Below are positions 8,352 through 16,981 of a stretch of 35,659 nucleotides of DNA, in pieces (the stretch's first letter is position 1; each line of letters opens with the position of its first letter). The position numbers were made by a program, and so were the translations under genes. The stretch covers positions 1 through 35,659 of the forward strand of contig JAFDYC010000089.1 in NCBI GenBank assembly GCA_018267625.1. Reading direction: 5' to 3'. The stretch is from Bacteroidota bacterium. GTDB lineage: Bacteria > Bacteroidota > Bacteroidia > Chitinophagales > Chitinophagaceae. Below the pieces are notes generated by a model. It searched no databases. It was not told the origin of the DNA and was given only the letters and a program-made list of their open reading frames with translations.

Positions 8352-9107
8352 TCACGGCCTCGGCCCAAGATTATACACTGAATTCGCCTGCGTGATGCAG
8401 GTCATCGTCAGGTCGTTGATGCAGACATGCGGCGGTAGCTGTGCGCAGTACCAGGCCACATCTGCAATATCTTCCGGGCGCAGCGGCTGAAAGCCTTCAT
8501 ACACGGCCCTTGCGCGGGCCTCATCGCCCTTGAAGCGCACCAGCGAGAACTCGGTTTCCGCCGCACCGGGGTTGATGGCCGTCACCTTGACACCGAAGGG
8601 CAGCAGTTCAATGCGCATGGCCTGGCTCAGGGCGTCGACGGCAAACTTGGTGGCGCAGTAAACGTTGCCATTTTTATAGACATTCTTGCCGGCCGTAGAG
8701 CCAATGTTGATGATATGCCCCTGTTTTTGCGCCGTAAGCCGGGGCAGCAAAGCGTGGGTTACGTAGAGCAGCCCTTTGAGGTTGGTGTCTATCATCAAAT
8801 CCCAGTCGTCGGTGTCGCCCTGGTCGAGGGTGCTGAGGCCTGAGGCCAGGCCGGCGTTGTTGACGAGAATATCAATGCCGCGCTCGCCTAAAGATTCTAT
8901 CGAGGTCCTTACCGCCTGCTTGTCCCGCACATCAAAGCACAGTGTCGTCACCGTCACGCCATGCGTCTGGCTGAGTTCAGATTGAATGCGGTCTAAGCGA
9001 TCGCGACGGCGCCCGGTGAGGATAAGGTCATAGCCACCGGCGGCAAAACGTTTCGCTATAGAAAGGCCAAAACCGGAGCTGGCTCCAGTGATGAAGATGC
9101 AGGGCAT
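8352..9107 (-). CDS. YdfG-like short-chain dehydrogenase/reductase
   Basis: A 251-residue classical SDR that probably oxidises a 3-hydroxy acid or serine-like substrate with NADP+, judging by resemblance to YdfG. The cofactor motif TGASSGFG spans residues 7-14, with TGRRRDRL after the second strand (Arg pair suited to NADP). NNAG is at 83-86 and the catalytic Ser137 is in NIGSTAGKN. Tyr150 and Lys154 (YCATK) complete the triad and NPGAAETEF follows. All key residues are intact. The C-terminal segment CINDLTMTCITQANSVYNL is characteristic of YdfG-type SDRs. It lies 40 bases downstream of the PKD protein on the same strand and converges on cvfB across a 145-base gap with no clear terminator. 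The true substrate cannot be told. Confidence 0.9.
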   Translation of the reverse strand: MPCIFITGASSGFGLSIAKRFAAGGYDLILTGRRRDRLDRIQSELSQTHGVTVTTLCFDVRDKQAVRTSIESLGERGIDILVNNAGLASGLSTLDQGDTDDWDLMIDTNLKGLLYVTHALLPRLTAQKQGHIINIGSTAGKNVYKNGNVYCATKFAVDALSQAMRIELLPFGVKVTAINPGAAETEFSLVRFKGDEARARAVYEGFQPLRPEDIADVAWYCAQLPPHVCINDLTMTCITQANSVYNLGPRP

Positions 9108-9147
9108 GATGGATTGAAATATGCTATTAAAAAAACGAAAGGAGGCA

Positions 9148-11076
9148 TCATCGCACTAAGGTGGTATTGCCTTTCATCACCACTTCTTTGCCGAAGCGGT
9201 CCACGATGGAAATCACCCAGTAATACACGCCGATATCGGCAGGGTGGCCTTGGTAATTCCCATCCCAGCCATCCGTGAAGCGGCTGCCGTAAAACACCTG
9301 TTGGCCCCAACGGTTGAAGATTCGGAAGTAATTGATGTAGCGGTATCCTATACCTATGGGCTTGAGAATATCATTTAGGTTATCGCCATTGGGCGAAAAC
9401 GCCGTAGGGATGAATACGGCAGACTGGCCTACGACCAGCACATTGATGGTGTCGTAACCTTCGCAACCTTCAATAGTGGAAATGTGCACGACATACTGGA
9501 AGCGGCCTGTGTCGGGGTAATAGCCCCATGGATTGCGGATGTTGGGATTGTCGAGGTAGGTGGCAGGAGTCCAGGTGTAGGAATCACCGCCGGAGGCTTC
9601 AAAGTGAACGTACTCCCCTTTTACGATAATAGTATCGTTGCCGGCATAGGGCTTGAAGCGCCCGATAGCAACATCCTTCGTTACCGTATCCGTACAGCCT
9701 TTGATGTTGCCCGAAATAAATTTCACCTGAAACTGACCGCCGGTATCATAGCTGTGGATGGGGTTGGGGTTATTTGAACCGCTGCCATCCCCGAAGTTCC
9801 AGTTGTAAAAAGTGACAGGTTGGTAGGTCGAGTTGACTTTGTTCAAAAACTGGATTGGCTGCTGCGGGCAGGGCAAACCCTGAGATTCAAAGTCTGCATG
9901 AAATTCCGGATAGATTTTCACCAGACGGGTGATGCTATCGCTGCAGGTTGAGCCTCGGTTCACAACCAGCTTCACGGTGTACACGCCCGTGTCCGGATAT
10001 GTGAAGGAGGGCTCTTTCTGAATGGAAGTATCGGTATTGGTTCCGTTTACGCCAAAATCCCAGAAATAAGGGCTGCCTTCTCCTGCATTTGCACCGGTGC
10101 TCAGGTTAGTGAAATGAACCGTCTTGCCTTTGCATTGCACGATGTACGTATTGAACTCCGTGGAATATTGGGGGATATTGGCCACTACGGCTTTGGAGCA
10201 ATTCGTGACCACGAACTGGAATTCACGGGTTACGGTATTGATGATGGCACCGTTTCTCCATTCATGGCAGCAAACAGTAACCACAAAGCGGCCCAACTGA
10301 TTGGGGGTTCCGGTGATGATGCCGGTGGTGGGGTTTATTTGCAAAGGCGGGTTGCCCGTCATAGGATTCAGCGCGGTGTATGGGCTGAGGTAAGAAACCG
10401 GTAGAAACTGCGTAGAATAAGGAATAGGTTTCGCATCTCCTGCTGAGCCGCCCTGATAGGCCGTACAAAACTCATAGCTCAGCGAATCGCCGTCTGCATC
10501 GGTAGCCGAATGGTCATACACAATAGGGTTGTTGATACAAATAATTTGCGGTGGATAATTTTTAAATACCGCACTGTTGTTGCAATTCACACTACTGGTG
10601 TTGGGTGGGATGTAGCAGTAGTAAGTAGCGCCTACCGAGCCGGGGTCAATGATGTTATCTATGTATTGATTGCGGCAGCAGCGCTGATAGACTACAAAAT
10701 AACCGCTGCTGCTTGGGGGCAATGTATAGGTGCGAATGAAGGTGGCACGGTTCAGGCAGGTGTTGGGCGGGTTGTTGACGCAGCTATTATTGAAATTGGT
10801 GGGCACGCGCAGGTTGGGCAAGCTGCGGTGTACGGTCGTATCAACGAAGAAGAGGCTACCGTTTCCGTAAAAGACACTCAGAAAAGCGGGGCTGTCTTGC
10901 TGAATGGCATCCAACTGGCCCGATACACAATCCTGATAAATGTCCAGCCGAATCTCATAGCGGTTGTTGCCGAGGCAGCGATAAGTGACCTCACCGCCTA
11001 CAATATGCGTTGCCCGAGCCGTATCCGCACCACAGAATAAAAACAAAAAAACGAGTAGGCCCCAAAGTGTTTTCAT
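9148..11076 (-). CDS. Secreted PKD-domain protein with gliding-motility-type T9SS sorting domain
   Basis: A 642-residue secreted protein. The signal peptide (MKTLWGLLVFLFLFCG...ARA) is followed by ATHIVGGEVTYRCLGNNRYE, a cysteine-rich N-terminal module common in large Bacteroidota surface proteins, up to about residue 300. Two PKD domains follow: FWDFGVNG with PSFTYPDTGVYTVKLVV, and NWNFGDGSG with HSYDTGGQFQVKF. A third Ig-like segment (GGDSYTWTPATYLDNPN) comes before the end. The last 85 or so residues start VFIPTAFSPNGDNLND and contain FNRWGQQVFYG and DGWDGNYQG, the gliding-motility-associated CTD (type B) that directs secretion by the type IX system. It therefore ends on or outside the cell surface as an adhesin-like protein. 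Its ATG overlaps the hydrolase stop (ATGA), so it is translationally coupled. No T9SS gene is in the window. Confidence 0.92.
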   Translation of the reverse strand: MKTLWGLLVFLFLFCGADTARATHIVGGEVTYRCLGNNRYEIRLDIYQDCVSGQLDAIQQDSPAFLSVFYGNGSLFFVDTTVHRSLPNLRVPTNFNNSCVNNPPNTCLNRATFIRTYTLPPSSSGYFVVYQRCCRNQYIDNIIDPGSVGATYYCYIPPNTSSVNCNNSAVFKNYPPQIICINNPIVYDHSATDADGDSLSYEFCTAYQGGSAGDAKPIPYSTQFLPVSYLSPYTALNPMTGNPPLQINPTTGIITGTPNQLGRFVVTVCCHEWRNGAIINTVTREFQFVVTNCSKAVVANIPQYSTEFNTYIVQCKGKTVHFTNLSTGANAGEGSPYFWDFGVNGTNTDTSIQKEPSFTYPDTGVYTVKLVVNRGSTCSDSITRLVKIYPEFHADFESQGLPCPQQPIQFLNKVNSTYQPVTFYNWNFGDGSGSNNPNPIHSYDTGGQFQVKFISGNIKGCTDTVTKDVAIGRFKPYAGNDTIIVKGEYVHFEASGGDSYTWTPATYLDNPNIRNPWGYYPDTGRFQYVVHISTIEGCEGYDTINVLVVGQSAVFIPTAFSPNGDNLNDILKPIGIGYRYINYFRIFNRWGQQVFYGSRFTDGWDGNYQGHPADIGVYYWVISIVDRFGKEVVMKGNTTLVR

Positions 11077-11900
11077 GATGCTTGCCTGGCCCACTGGCGG
11101 CAGATTTCAGAGAAGGCTGCAAGCTGCGCAGAAAGTGCTTCCGGCTGCTCGATCATTCCCATATGCCCGCAGGTTTTATTCAGGCTGATAAAGGTAACGC
11201 GCGGCAAGCTGCTTTGTTGCAAACAGGTTTCCCAGGGGATGACACCATCCATCGCACCTAAAAACCAGGCAGCCGGAAAGGGCAGTTTACTCAGTACCTG
11301 CCTGCGGTCCGGACGGTTCATCATGGCGTTGTAAAATGCAATCATGCTGGTGTCGCTGAGCCGGAGGCCCTCCTGTTGAAAGGCTACTATTTGCTCAGGA
11401 TTTGCTGCGCAAAAATCAGGTGCGAAGAGCGCAGGCACCATTCCTCTGATAAAAGCTTCTCGTCCTCCTTTTTGAATCAGCCCAATGCTTTTGAGGCGTT
11501 TGTCCTTTTTGGCTGCATCATCTGCAAGTGCCGTTGAATGCACCAGCATCATGCCATTTAGTTTTTCGGGAAAAGTTTCAGCAGCGGCCAGAGCTATATA
11601 GCCACCCATGGAATGGCCCACCAACACACAACGTTCAATGCCGGTATGTTCCAGGATGGCAGGCACCAGGGTCGCCAGTTCTTCAATCGTTGGCAAGGGC
11701 TTCCCCAATTGACTTTGGCCCGACCCGGGAATATCCGGAATAAGCAGGGTGTGCGTTTCTGCCAGCAAAGGAATAAGCGGCTCCCAAATCGTACCCGAAG
11801 CCGGGAAGCCATGCAGCAACATGAGCGCCGGCCCTGATCCTGCCTTCCGAAACGATAAAGCAGGAAAGGTGTCAGTGGTGATAATCGTCGTCGGTTCCAT
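11073..11900 (-). CDS. Alpha/beta hydrolase
   Basis: A 275-residue serine hydrolase of the alpha/beta fold with a complete triad: nucleophile Ser97 in GHSMGG, Asp218 in GAMDGVIPW, and His246 in CGHMGM. HGFPASGTIW near residue 30 supplies the oxyanion hole and DIPGSGQS (residues 56-63) the following loop. A cap region lies between residues 125 and 205. No signal peptide is present, so it is probably cytoplasmic, of the 3-oxoadipate enol-lactonase/esterase-like type. The substrate is unknown. It sits inside a compact trio: the start overlaps the DUF4105 gene by 29 bases and the stop overlaps the PKD gene's ATG in an ATGA junction, which suggests coupled translation. No obvious functional link joins these three products. 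Confidence 0.9.
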   Translation of the reverse strand: MEPTTIITTDTFPALSFRKAGSGPALMLLHGFPASGTIWEPLIPLLAETHTLLIPDIPGSGQSQLGKPLPTIEELATLVPAILEHTGIERCVLVGHSMGGYIALAAAETFPEKLNGMMLVHSTALADDAAKKDKRLKSIGLIQKGGREAFIRGMVPALFAPDFCAANPEQIVAFQQEGLRLSDTSMIAFYNAMMNRPDRRQVLSKLPFPAAWFLGAMDGVIPWETCLQQSSLPRVTFISLNKTCGHMGMIEQPEALSAQLAAFSEICRQWARQAS

Positions 11901-13083
11901 TGGGCAAAGGCACTTTTGACCATCTGAAAATCATACCAAAGGAATAGAGCAACGCAAGCAGCAGGGGCCAGATTTCTGCCATCGGCATTTGCTGTACGGA
12001 CAACAAGTGCAGCAAGCCAGCCAGCAACAACAACACAAGGGCCACGATGGCATAGCGCTGCCTTTTTTCCAGCCGGACGAAGGGGATAATCATGTTGGTA
12101 GGCAGGCACCACAGCAAGTTGATATTGTTCCGGCAGCAAGGGTGATCCGTACCGAGCCACATAAACACCATCAGGCAACCCAGCAATCCAGTAACGACCA
12201 GAAGCAGGTTGACGGCCATCACGGCTATTGGCTTGATTCCGGGAATTGCGGTCCCCACGATGATGAGCAATGCTACTCCAAGGAAAAGAATGGAAATAAA
12301 ATCACGGGAAGCCGGCGGCTGTGCAGAAGCAGGAAGAACTTGCACCGCAGGCTCCGAAACCAATGTCCCATTTACACGGGCACCCGCCATTCCTTTTGCC
12401 AAAAAATCGGGTAGGAACATAGCATCTTCATTGCTCATCACCTTGTCCACCGGCATACCGAGCAAGAGATTAATGCCTAAACGCTCCCAGGGCAAGGACG
12501 CGAGATAATGATTGATTTCATCGCGAAAGCTGAGCTGTTTGCCTTCGGGAATTGCCCTACCGAAACGAAAGGACGTTCCAAATGTTTTCTTGAACACATC
12601 CCGGGGGCGGGTGGCGCAATTGTCGTATAGGAAATCGTATTTGTAGTATCGGTTTTCGTCTTTCAGGTTTTCCTGAAGGAAAGCTTGTACACTGCGGGCC
12701 TGAATGGGATTGAGATAGACCTGCTGTTCTTCCACCGCCCGGTCCTCCTGAATATAGGTTTGGATAAAATGCTGGTATGATTCGGAAGAGCAGTAGTAGA
12801 GCAGCTTTCCGCGCATAAACTTCAGCTCAAAATGCTCCTGAAACCCATCGAAGGTGCCCCAGTTATAGACTATGTCTGTGCCTGCTGTGCTGTCAGTAAT
12901 CCGGATGCCTGTGTGCCCGAAAGCGGCATAGATTTCATCACCGACCCCTACCGTAAGCAGGGAGACCCGGATGTGTGTGCTGCTGTCTTTTTGTGCATAG
13001 GCCGGCTTTAGAAGCAGGCTGCAGGCAAGGAAAAGCAGGCAGGAAAACAGGGCGCGTAACATGTCCATCCTGTTGGTCCGCAT
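11872..13083 (-). CDS. DUF4105 (LNB-type) membrane protein with periplasmic N-domain
   Basis: A 403-residue membrane protein. A signal peptide or anchor (residues ~8-30, AYA-Q end) leads to a periplasmic DUF4105 domain. It carries FGHTGIRI with His57, YNWGTFDGF (73-81) and the hallmark YDFLYDNCATRPRD with Cys156. The conserved His and Cys recall the permuted NlpC/P60-like papain folds, so peptidase or amidase activity is possible but is only an inference. Residues 264-388 contain four or five membrane helices (ILFLGVALLIIVG, AVNLLLVVTGLLG, IVALVLLLLAGLL, LLLALLYSFGMIF). ATG at 13083 or at 13068/13062 are alternatives; all keep the leader. It starts 12 bases after sdhB and overlaps the hydrolase by 29 bases, so it probably shares the sdhAB message. 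Confidence 0.85.
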   Translation of the reverse strand: MRTNRMDMLRALFSCLLFLACSLLLKPAYAQKDSSTHIRVSLLTVGVGDEIYAAFGHTGIRITDSTAGTDIVYNWGTFDGFQEHFELKFMRGKLLYYCSSESYQHFIQTYIQEDRAVEEQQVYLNPIQARSVQAFLQENLKDENRYYKYDFLYDNCATRPRDVFKKTFGTSFRFGRAIPEGKQLSFRDEINHYLASLPWERLGINLLLGMPVDKVMSNEDAMFLPDFLAKGMAGARVNGTLVSEPAVQVLPASAQPPASRDFISILFLGVALLIIVGTAIPGIKPIAVMAVNLLLVVTGLLGCLMVFMWLGTDHPCCRNNINLLWCLPTNMIIPFVRLEKRQRYAIVALVLLLLAGLLHLLSVQQMPMAEIWPLLLALLYSFGMIFRWSKVPLPNGTDDDYHH

Positions 13084-13095
13084 AACTAAAAAAAA

Positions 13096-13869
13096 TCAGG
13101 CATCCACGCTGTTGCCGGCGAAGATGGCATGAAGGTATTCGTGGTTCAGTCGGTTGATGTTTTCAAGCGAAATCCCCTTTGGACATTCCGCCTCGCAAGC
13201 CCCGATGTTGGTGCAGCTACCAAAGCCTTCCTTATCGTGTTGCTCCATCATGTTAACGACACGAATCTTGCGCTCCGGATCACCTTGAGGCAACAAGGCG
13301 AGGTGACTGGCTTTGGCGGAAGTGAAAAGCATGGCTGAGGCATTGGGACAGGCCGCTACACAAGCGCCGCAACCGATGCAAGCTGCTGCTGCAAAAGCCT
13401 GATCCGATTTGTGCTTTTCAATGGGGATGGCATTTGCATCCACCGCATTTCCGGTGTTGACCGAAATATAGCCGCCGGCCTGAATGATTCGGTCGAATGC
13501 AGAGCGGTCGCAGACCAGGTCTTTCACAACCGGGAAGGGGTCGGCCCGCCAAGGCTCAACCACAATGGTGTCGCCGTCTTTGTATTCACGCATGTGTAGC
13601 TGGCAGGTCGTTGTGTGATGCCAGGGGCCATGTGCGCGGCCATTGATGTGCATGGAGCACATGCCGCAGATGCCTTCGCGGCAGTCGTGGTCAAAGGCGA
13701 TCGGCTCTTTGCCTTCAGCGACCAATTCTTCATTCAGGACGTCGAACATTTCCAGGAAAGACATTTCGGAAGAGATGTTTTTGACCTGATAGGTTTCGAA
13801 GTGGCCTTGTGCTTTATTGTTTTTCTGGCGCCATACTTTGAGCGTCAGGTTCATCGTGTAATGTTCCAT
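13096..13869 (-). CDS. sdhB: Succinate dehydrogenase/fumarate reductase iron-sulfur subunit
   Basis: The electron-transferring subunit of complex II (257 residues), carrying electrons from FAD to quinone. Three cluster motifs are seen in order: the [2Fe-2S] ligands in [16 protein letters not shown] near residue 62, the [4Fe-4S] motif [12 protein letters not shown] near residue 165, and the [3Fe-4S]/[4Fe-4S] C-terminal motif [15 protein letters not shown] near residue 215. Lys and Arg residues expected around them are present. The N-terminus [10 protein letters not shown] is the usual family start. The longer form from 13869 adds MEHYT, while the internal ATG at 13854 has a GGAAC 8 bases upstream, so both starts are possible. 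It follows sdhA with a 113-base gap in which I see no gene. It is matched to the B. subtilis/Wolinella-type enzyme rather than the E. coli one. Confidence 0.96.
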   Translation of the reverse strand: MEHYTMNLTLKVWRQKNNKAQGHFETYQVKNISSEMSFLEMFDVLNEELVAEGKEPIAFDHDCREGICGMCSMHINGRAHGPWHHTTTCQLHMREYKDGDTIVVEPWRADPFPVVKDLVCDRSAFDRIIQAGGYISVNTGNAVDANAIPIEKHKSDQAFAAAACIGCGACVAACPNASAMLFTSAKASHLALLPQGDPERKIRVVNMMEQHDKEGFGSCTNIGACEAECPKGISLENINRLNHEYLHAIFAGNSVDA

Positions 13870-13982
13870 TTCTATTGATTGATCAACGCGGGGCAGGCTT
13901 TGAATATTCAGGATGCACCGTGGGTTATGAATACAGTGGAAAGATGTTCTAAGGGTGAGGATTCATGGCCGTACTGCCTGCG

Positions 13983-15959
13983 TTACTTATAACTGCGTTG
14001 AGTGGGGTGCATCACTTCATAAATCAGCTCTTCTTTATGGAGTTCAAACTGACCGTCTCCTTTCCATTCCCAGGCAGACACGTTCAGGAAATTATCGTCT
14101 TGCCGGAGCGCTTCACCTTCGGAAGTCTGATACTCTTCGCGGAAATGGCCGCCACAGCTTTCGTTTCGGTCTAATGCATCGAGGCACATCAGCTCGCCCA
14201 GCTCCAGGAAGTCGGCTACCCGACCCGCCTTGTCGAGTTCGGGGTTGAATTCATTGATGTCACCTGGGATGCGTAAGTTTTTCCAAAACTCTTCGCGTAG
14301 TGCACGGATTTCTACAGCAGCTTCTTTCAAACCCTGGGCATTGCGGGCCATCCCACATTTGTCCCACATAATCTTGCCCAATCGTTTGTGGAAGGACTCC
14401 ACGCTCTCCGTTCCCTTAATGTTCATCAGTTTTTTGATGCGTGTGTCCACAGCATCTTCAGCGGCCTGGAATGCCGGGTGATTGGTTCCTTCCACCTTTG
14501 TGGTGATTTCTCCGGCGAGGAAATTGCCAATGGTGTACGGAATCACGAAATAACCATCAGCGAGGCCCTGCATCAGGGCAGAAGCCCCCAGCCGGTTGGC
14601 ACCGTGGTCCGAGAAGTTGGCTTCGCCTAAGGCATACAATCCGGGCACTGTGGTCATCAGTTCATAGTCCACCCAAAGGCCGCCCATTGTGTAGTGTACG
14701 GCAGGATAGATACGCATGGGAACGACATAGGGATTCTCGCCGGTAATCTTTTCATACATCTCGAAGAGGTTGCCGTATTTCTCTTCTACTACGCCTTTTC
14801 CTAAGCGGTAGATGGTGTCTTTATCTGCATCACCGAGGCCTTGTTTATGTGCTTCCACATGGCCATAGCGCATGATGGCGTCAATAAAATCGAGATAGAC
14901 TGCCTGTTTGCTGCTACCCACACCATAGCCGGCATCGCAACGTTCTTTGGCGGCCCGGGAAGCCACATCTCGGGGCACGAGGTTGCCGAACGCGGGATAG
15001 CGGCGCTCCAGATAATAATCACGTTCTGCTTCCGGAATTTCATTTGGCTTTCGGGTGTCGCCTTGTTTTTTGGGCACCCAAATCCGTCCGTCGTTGCGCA
15101 GCGATTCAGACATCAGCGTGAGCTTCGACTGATGGTCTCCGGACACAGGGATACAAGTGGGGTGAATCTGTGTATAACATGGATTCCCGAAGTAGGCGCC
15201 TTGCTTGTGCGCCTTCCAGGCAGCCGTTACGTTGCTGCCCATAGCATTGGTGGATAGATAAAAGACATTGCCGTAGCCACCGGAGCAGAGTACAACGGCA
15301 TGGCCAAAGTGGCGTTCTAATGCACCGGTGATGAGGTCGCGGGCAATGATGCCCCGGGCCTTACCATCAATCTTCACGATTTCGAGCATTTCGTGGCGGC
15401 TGTACATGGTCACATTGCCCAAAGCAATCTGGCGTTCCAAAGCCTGATATGCGCCTATCAAAAGCTGCTGGCCCGTCTGGCCGGCTGCGTAGAAGGTACG
15501 CTGCACCTGCACCCCACCGAATGAGCGGTTGGAAAGCAGGCCACCATATTCGCGTGCAAAGGGTACGCCCTGAGCCACGCATTGGTCAATAATATTGGCA
15601 GATACTTCTGCCAGACGGTAAACGTTGGCTTCGCGCGAGCGGTAATCGCCTCCCTTCACGGTGTCATAGAACAGGCGATAGGTTGAGTCGCCATCGTTTT
15701 GATAATTCTTGGCTGCGTTGATGCCCCCCTGTGCTGCGATAGAGTGTGCACGGCGCGGGGAATCCTGAAAGCAGAAGGCCTTCACTTTATAGCCCATTTC
15801 TCCCAACGACGCAGCAGCAGAAGCACCTGCCAGCCCGGTACCGATGACCACGATTTCAAGCTTCCGCTTATTGGTCGGGTTGACCAGCTTACAGGTGCTT
15901 TTATACGTTGTCCATTTTTGGGCAATTTCTCCCGGGGGTATTTTGCTATTGAGTGGCAT
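13983..15959 (-). CDS. sdhA: Succinate dehydrogenase/fumarate reductase flavoprotein subunit
   Basis: The catalytic subunit of complex II (658 residues) that oxidises succinate to fumarate. The dinucleotide-binding fold is at [18 protein letters not shown] (residues 36-53) and the covalent-FAD His72 is in [12 protein letters not shown]. Substrate-site motifs are seen around [10 protein letters not shown] and [19 protein letters not shown] (residues ~445-480). Length and sequence match the larger Bacteroidota/epsilon-type SdhA and not the 588-residue E. coli form. The start ATG at 15959 has AGGAT just before it. It is separated from sdhC by two unrelated genes and a terminator hairpin (15996-16025), unlike the usual sdhCAB order; sdhB follows by 113 bases. 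Confidence 0.96.
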   Translation of the reverse strand: MPLNSKIPPGEIAQKWTTYKSTCKLVNPTNKRKLEIVVIGTGLAGASAAASLGEMGYKVKAFCFQDSPRRAHSIAAQGGINAAKNYQNDGDSTYRLFYDTVKGGDYRSREANVYRLAEVSANIIDQCVAQGVPFAREYGGLLSNRSFGGVQVQRTFYAAGQTGQQLLIGAYQALERQIALGNVTMYSRHEMLEIVKIDGKARGIIARDLITGALERHFGHAVVLCSGGYGNVFYLSTNAMGSNVTAAWKAHKQGAYFGNPCYTQIHPTCIPVSGDHQSKLTLMSESLRNDGRIWVPKKQGDTRKPNEIPEAERDYYLERRYPAFGNLVPRDVASRAAKERCDAGYGVGSSKQAVYLDFIDAIMRYGHVEAHKQGLGDADKDTIYRLGKGVVEEKYGNLFEMYEKITGENPYVVPMRIYPAVHYTMGGLWVDYELMTTVPGLYALGEANFSDHGANRLGASALMQGLADGYFVIPYTIGNFLAGEITTKVEGTNHPAFQAAEDAVDTRIKKLMNIKGTESVESFHKRLGKIMWDKCGMARNAQGLKEAAVEIRALREEFWKNLRIPGDINEFNPELDKAGRVADFLELGELMCLDALDRNESCGGHFREEYQTSEGEALRQDDNFLNVSAWEWKGDGQFELHKEELIYEVMHPTQRSYK

Positions 15960-15995
15960 ATCCTATTGTTTCTTGGTTTTCAATTTATCCTTTTC

Positions 15996-16026
15996 AAAAA
16001 ACGCCTGGGCTGTTCCTTTCAGGCGC
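15996..16026 (-). terminator. Intrinsic terminator inside the sdh locus
   Basis: On the minus strand CGCCTG (16025-16020) pairs with CAGGCG (16007-16002) around a 12-base loop, followed directly by six T (16001-15996); a G-U pair can extend the stem. It lies 20 bases after the stop of the DUF1569 gene and about 36 bases before the sdhA ATG. It would end or weaken transcripts coming from sdhC. Confidence 0.62.
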
Positions 16027-16045
16027 ATGAGGTCATTATTTTATT

Positions 16046-16516
16046 TCAGACGCCAAATTGCCGTAGGTGATGGTCCAGATGTTTTTGTTCGCAGAGGTCC
16101 CAATCGTTTTGGCTCATCGGGCCGAAACGGGGGTGGCGGTCCACCAGCTTCCCATCTTTTCCTTTATCCGAAAAACGCCGTAGGAATAATAGGAGTCGTG
16201 TTTGTTCCGTCAGGAAGTCAAGATCTTCCTTTTCGTAGATACGGAAGAGGCGTAAGGTGCGTAGGTTTTTGGGTGGTTTTGTGTATTTACTGGTATAGTA
16301 AAGCTTCAGGAAAGGACCAATCAGGTGACTGTAAAAAGGAGTTTTGACCCAATCATCGCCTAAGGCAATTTCTAATGGAATCTGGCAATGAGCCAACATC
16401 TGTTCTACCGTCATTTTACCCCATTTAGGCCGGCAATCTGCGTTCAATGCTTCAATGCGCTCAACAATTACAGCGAGGCCTTCTTCTGTAAACATGGACT
16501 CCATTTCTTTACGCAT
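16046..16516 (-). CDS. DUF1569 (DinB/YfiT-like) protein
   Basis: A 156-residue protein of the DUF1569 family in the DinB/YfiT four-helix-bundle superfamily. Conserved points are WGKMTVEQMLAHCQIPLE near residue 32 and the C-terminal EQKHLDHHLRQFGV; the His residues at both ends would be the metal ligands typical of the superfamily (Zn or Ni; not visible as proof). Members are thought to be metal-dependent hydrolases or thiol-linked transferases; the substrate is unknown. A paralogue with the same two anchor motifs lies at 31805-32293. It sits 8 bases after the VOC gene and is closed by a terminator, so it looks like the last gene of a small sdhC-linked transcript. The exact start (16516 or 16504) is uncertain. 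Confidence 0.82.
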   Translation of the reverse strand: MRKEMESMFTEEGLAVIVERIEALNADCRPKWGKMTVEQMLAHCQIPLEIALGDDWVKTPFYSHLIGPFLKLYYTSKYTKPPKNLRTLRLFRIYEKEDLDFLTEQTRLLLFLRRFSDKGKDGKLVDRHPRFGPMSQNDWDLCEQKHLDHHLRQFGV

Positions 16517-16524
16517 CTCGCTGC

Positions 16525-16959
16525 TTAATGGTTCTTTTCTTCAAAACTGATGAGCCAGCCTATGCCAAACTTATCCTTTAGCATTCCAAAATAGGCCCCC
16601 CAGAAGCTGTGCTGCATAGGCATGGTTTGTTGCCCTCCTGCCGACAAAGCGTAGTAGAGCCGGTCTGCATCGCTCATACTTTGTGCATTCAGGGAAAGCT
16701 GAATGTTGTTTCCGGGAATGAAGGGTCCTGATTGCTCGCCCATCGTGTCGCTCCCCAGCAGATAAGTATCTGCTCCAAGAGGTAATGACACATGCAGGAT
16801 TCGCTGCGCCAGTTCGAGAGGAAGTGATTCACCTTCTTTTGCAGGCATAGCTCCAAAGCGGGAAAGCACTTCAAAATCGCCTCCGAATACCGTTTGGTAA
16901 AAACGGAATGCTTCTTCACAGTTTCCGTCGAATATGAGGTATGCCTGAAGTGCCGCCAT
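16525..16959 (-). CDS. PhnB-like VOC superfamily protein
   Basis: A 144-residue protein of the vicinal oxygen chelate fold, PhnB/glyoxalase-like type. It begins MAALQAYLIFDGNCEEAFRFY and continues with VFGGDFEVLSRFG, LAQRILHVSLPLGADTYLLGSD, and ends in WGAYFGMLKDKFGIGWLISFE. The family binds a metal in related dioxygenase/isomerase active sites, but many PhnB-like members have no known function and the metal ligands cannot be proven here. I chose the ATG at 16959 because homologues start directly on the first strand; the 17 codons upstream (to 17010) would overlap the sdhC stop. It lies 22 bases after sdhC and 8 bases before the DUF1569 gene, i.e. inside the sdh locus. Confidence 0.85.
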   Translation of the reverse strand: MAALQAYLIFDGNCEEAFRFYQTVFGGDFEVLSRFGAMPAKEGESLPLELAQRILHVSLPLGADTYLLGSDTMGEQSGPFIPGNNIQLSLNAQSMSDADRLYYALSAGGQQTMPMQHSFWGAYFGMLKDKFGIGWLISFEEKNH

Positions 16960-16981
16960 CACGGAATCGTTTTCTAAGTGA

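Noticed and set aside
10510..11040. Plus-strand open frame of 176 codons
   Set aside because: Antisense to the Cys-rich part of the T9SS protein; low-complexity Val/Ala/Ile content and no motif.
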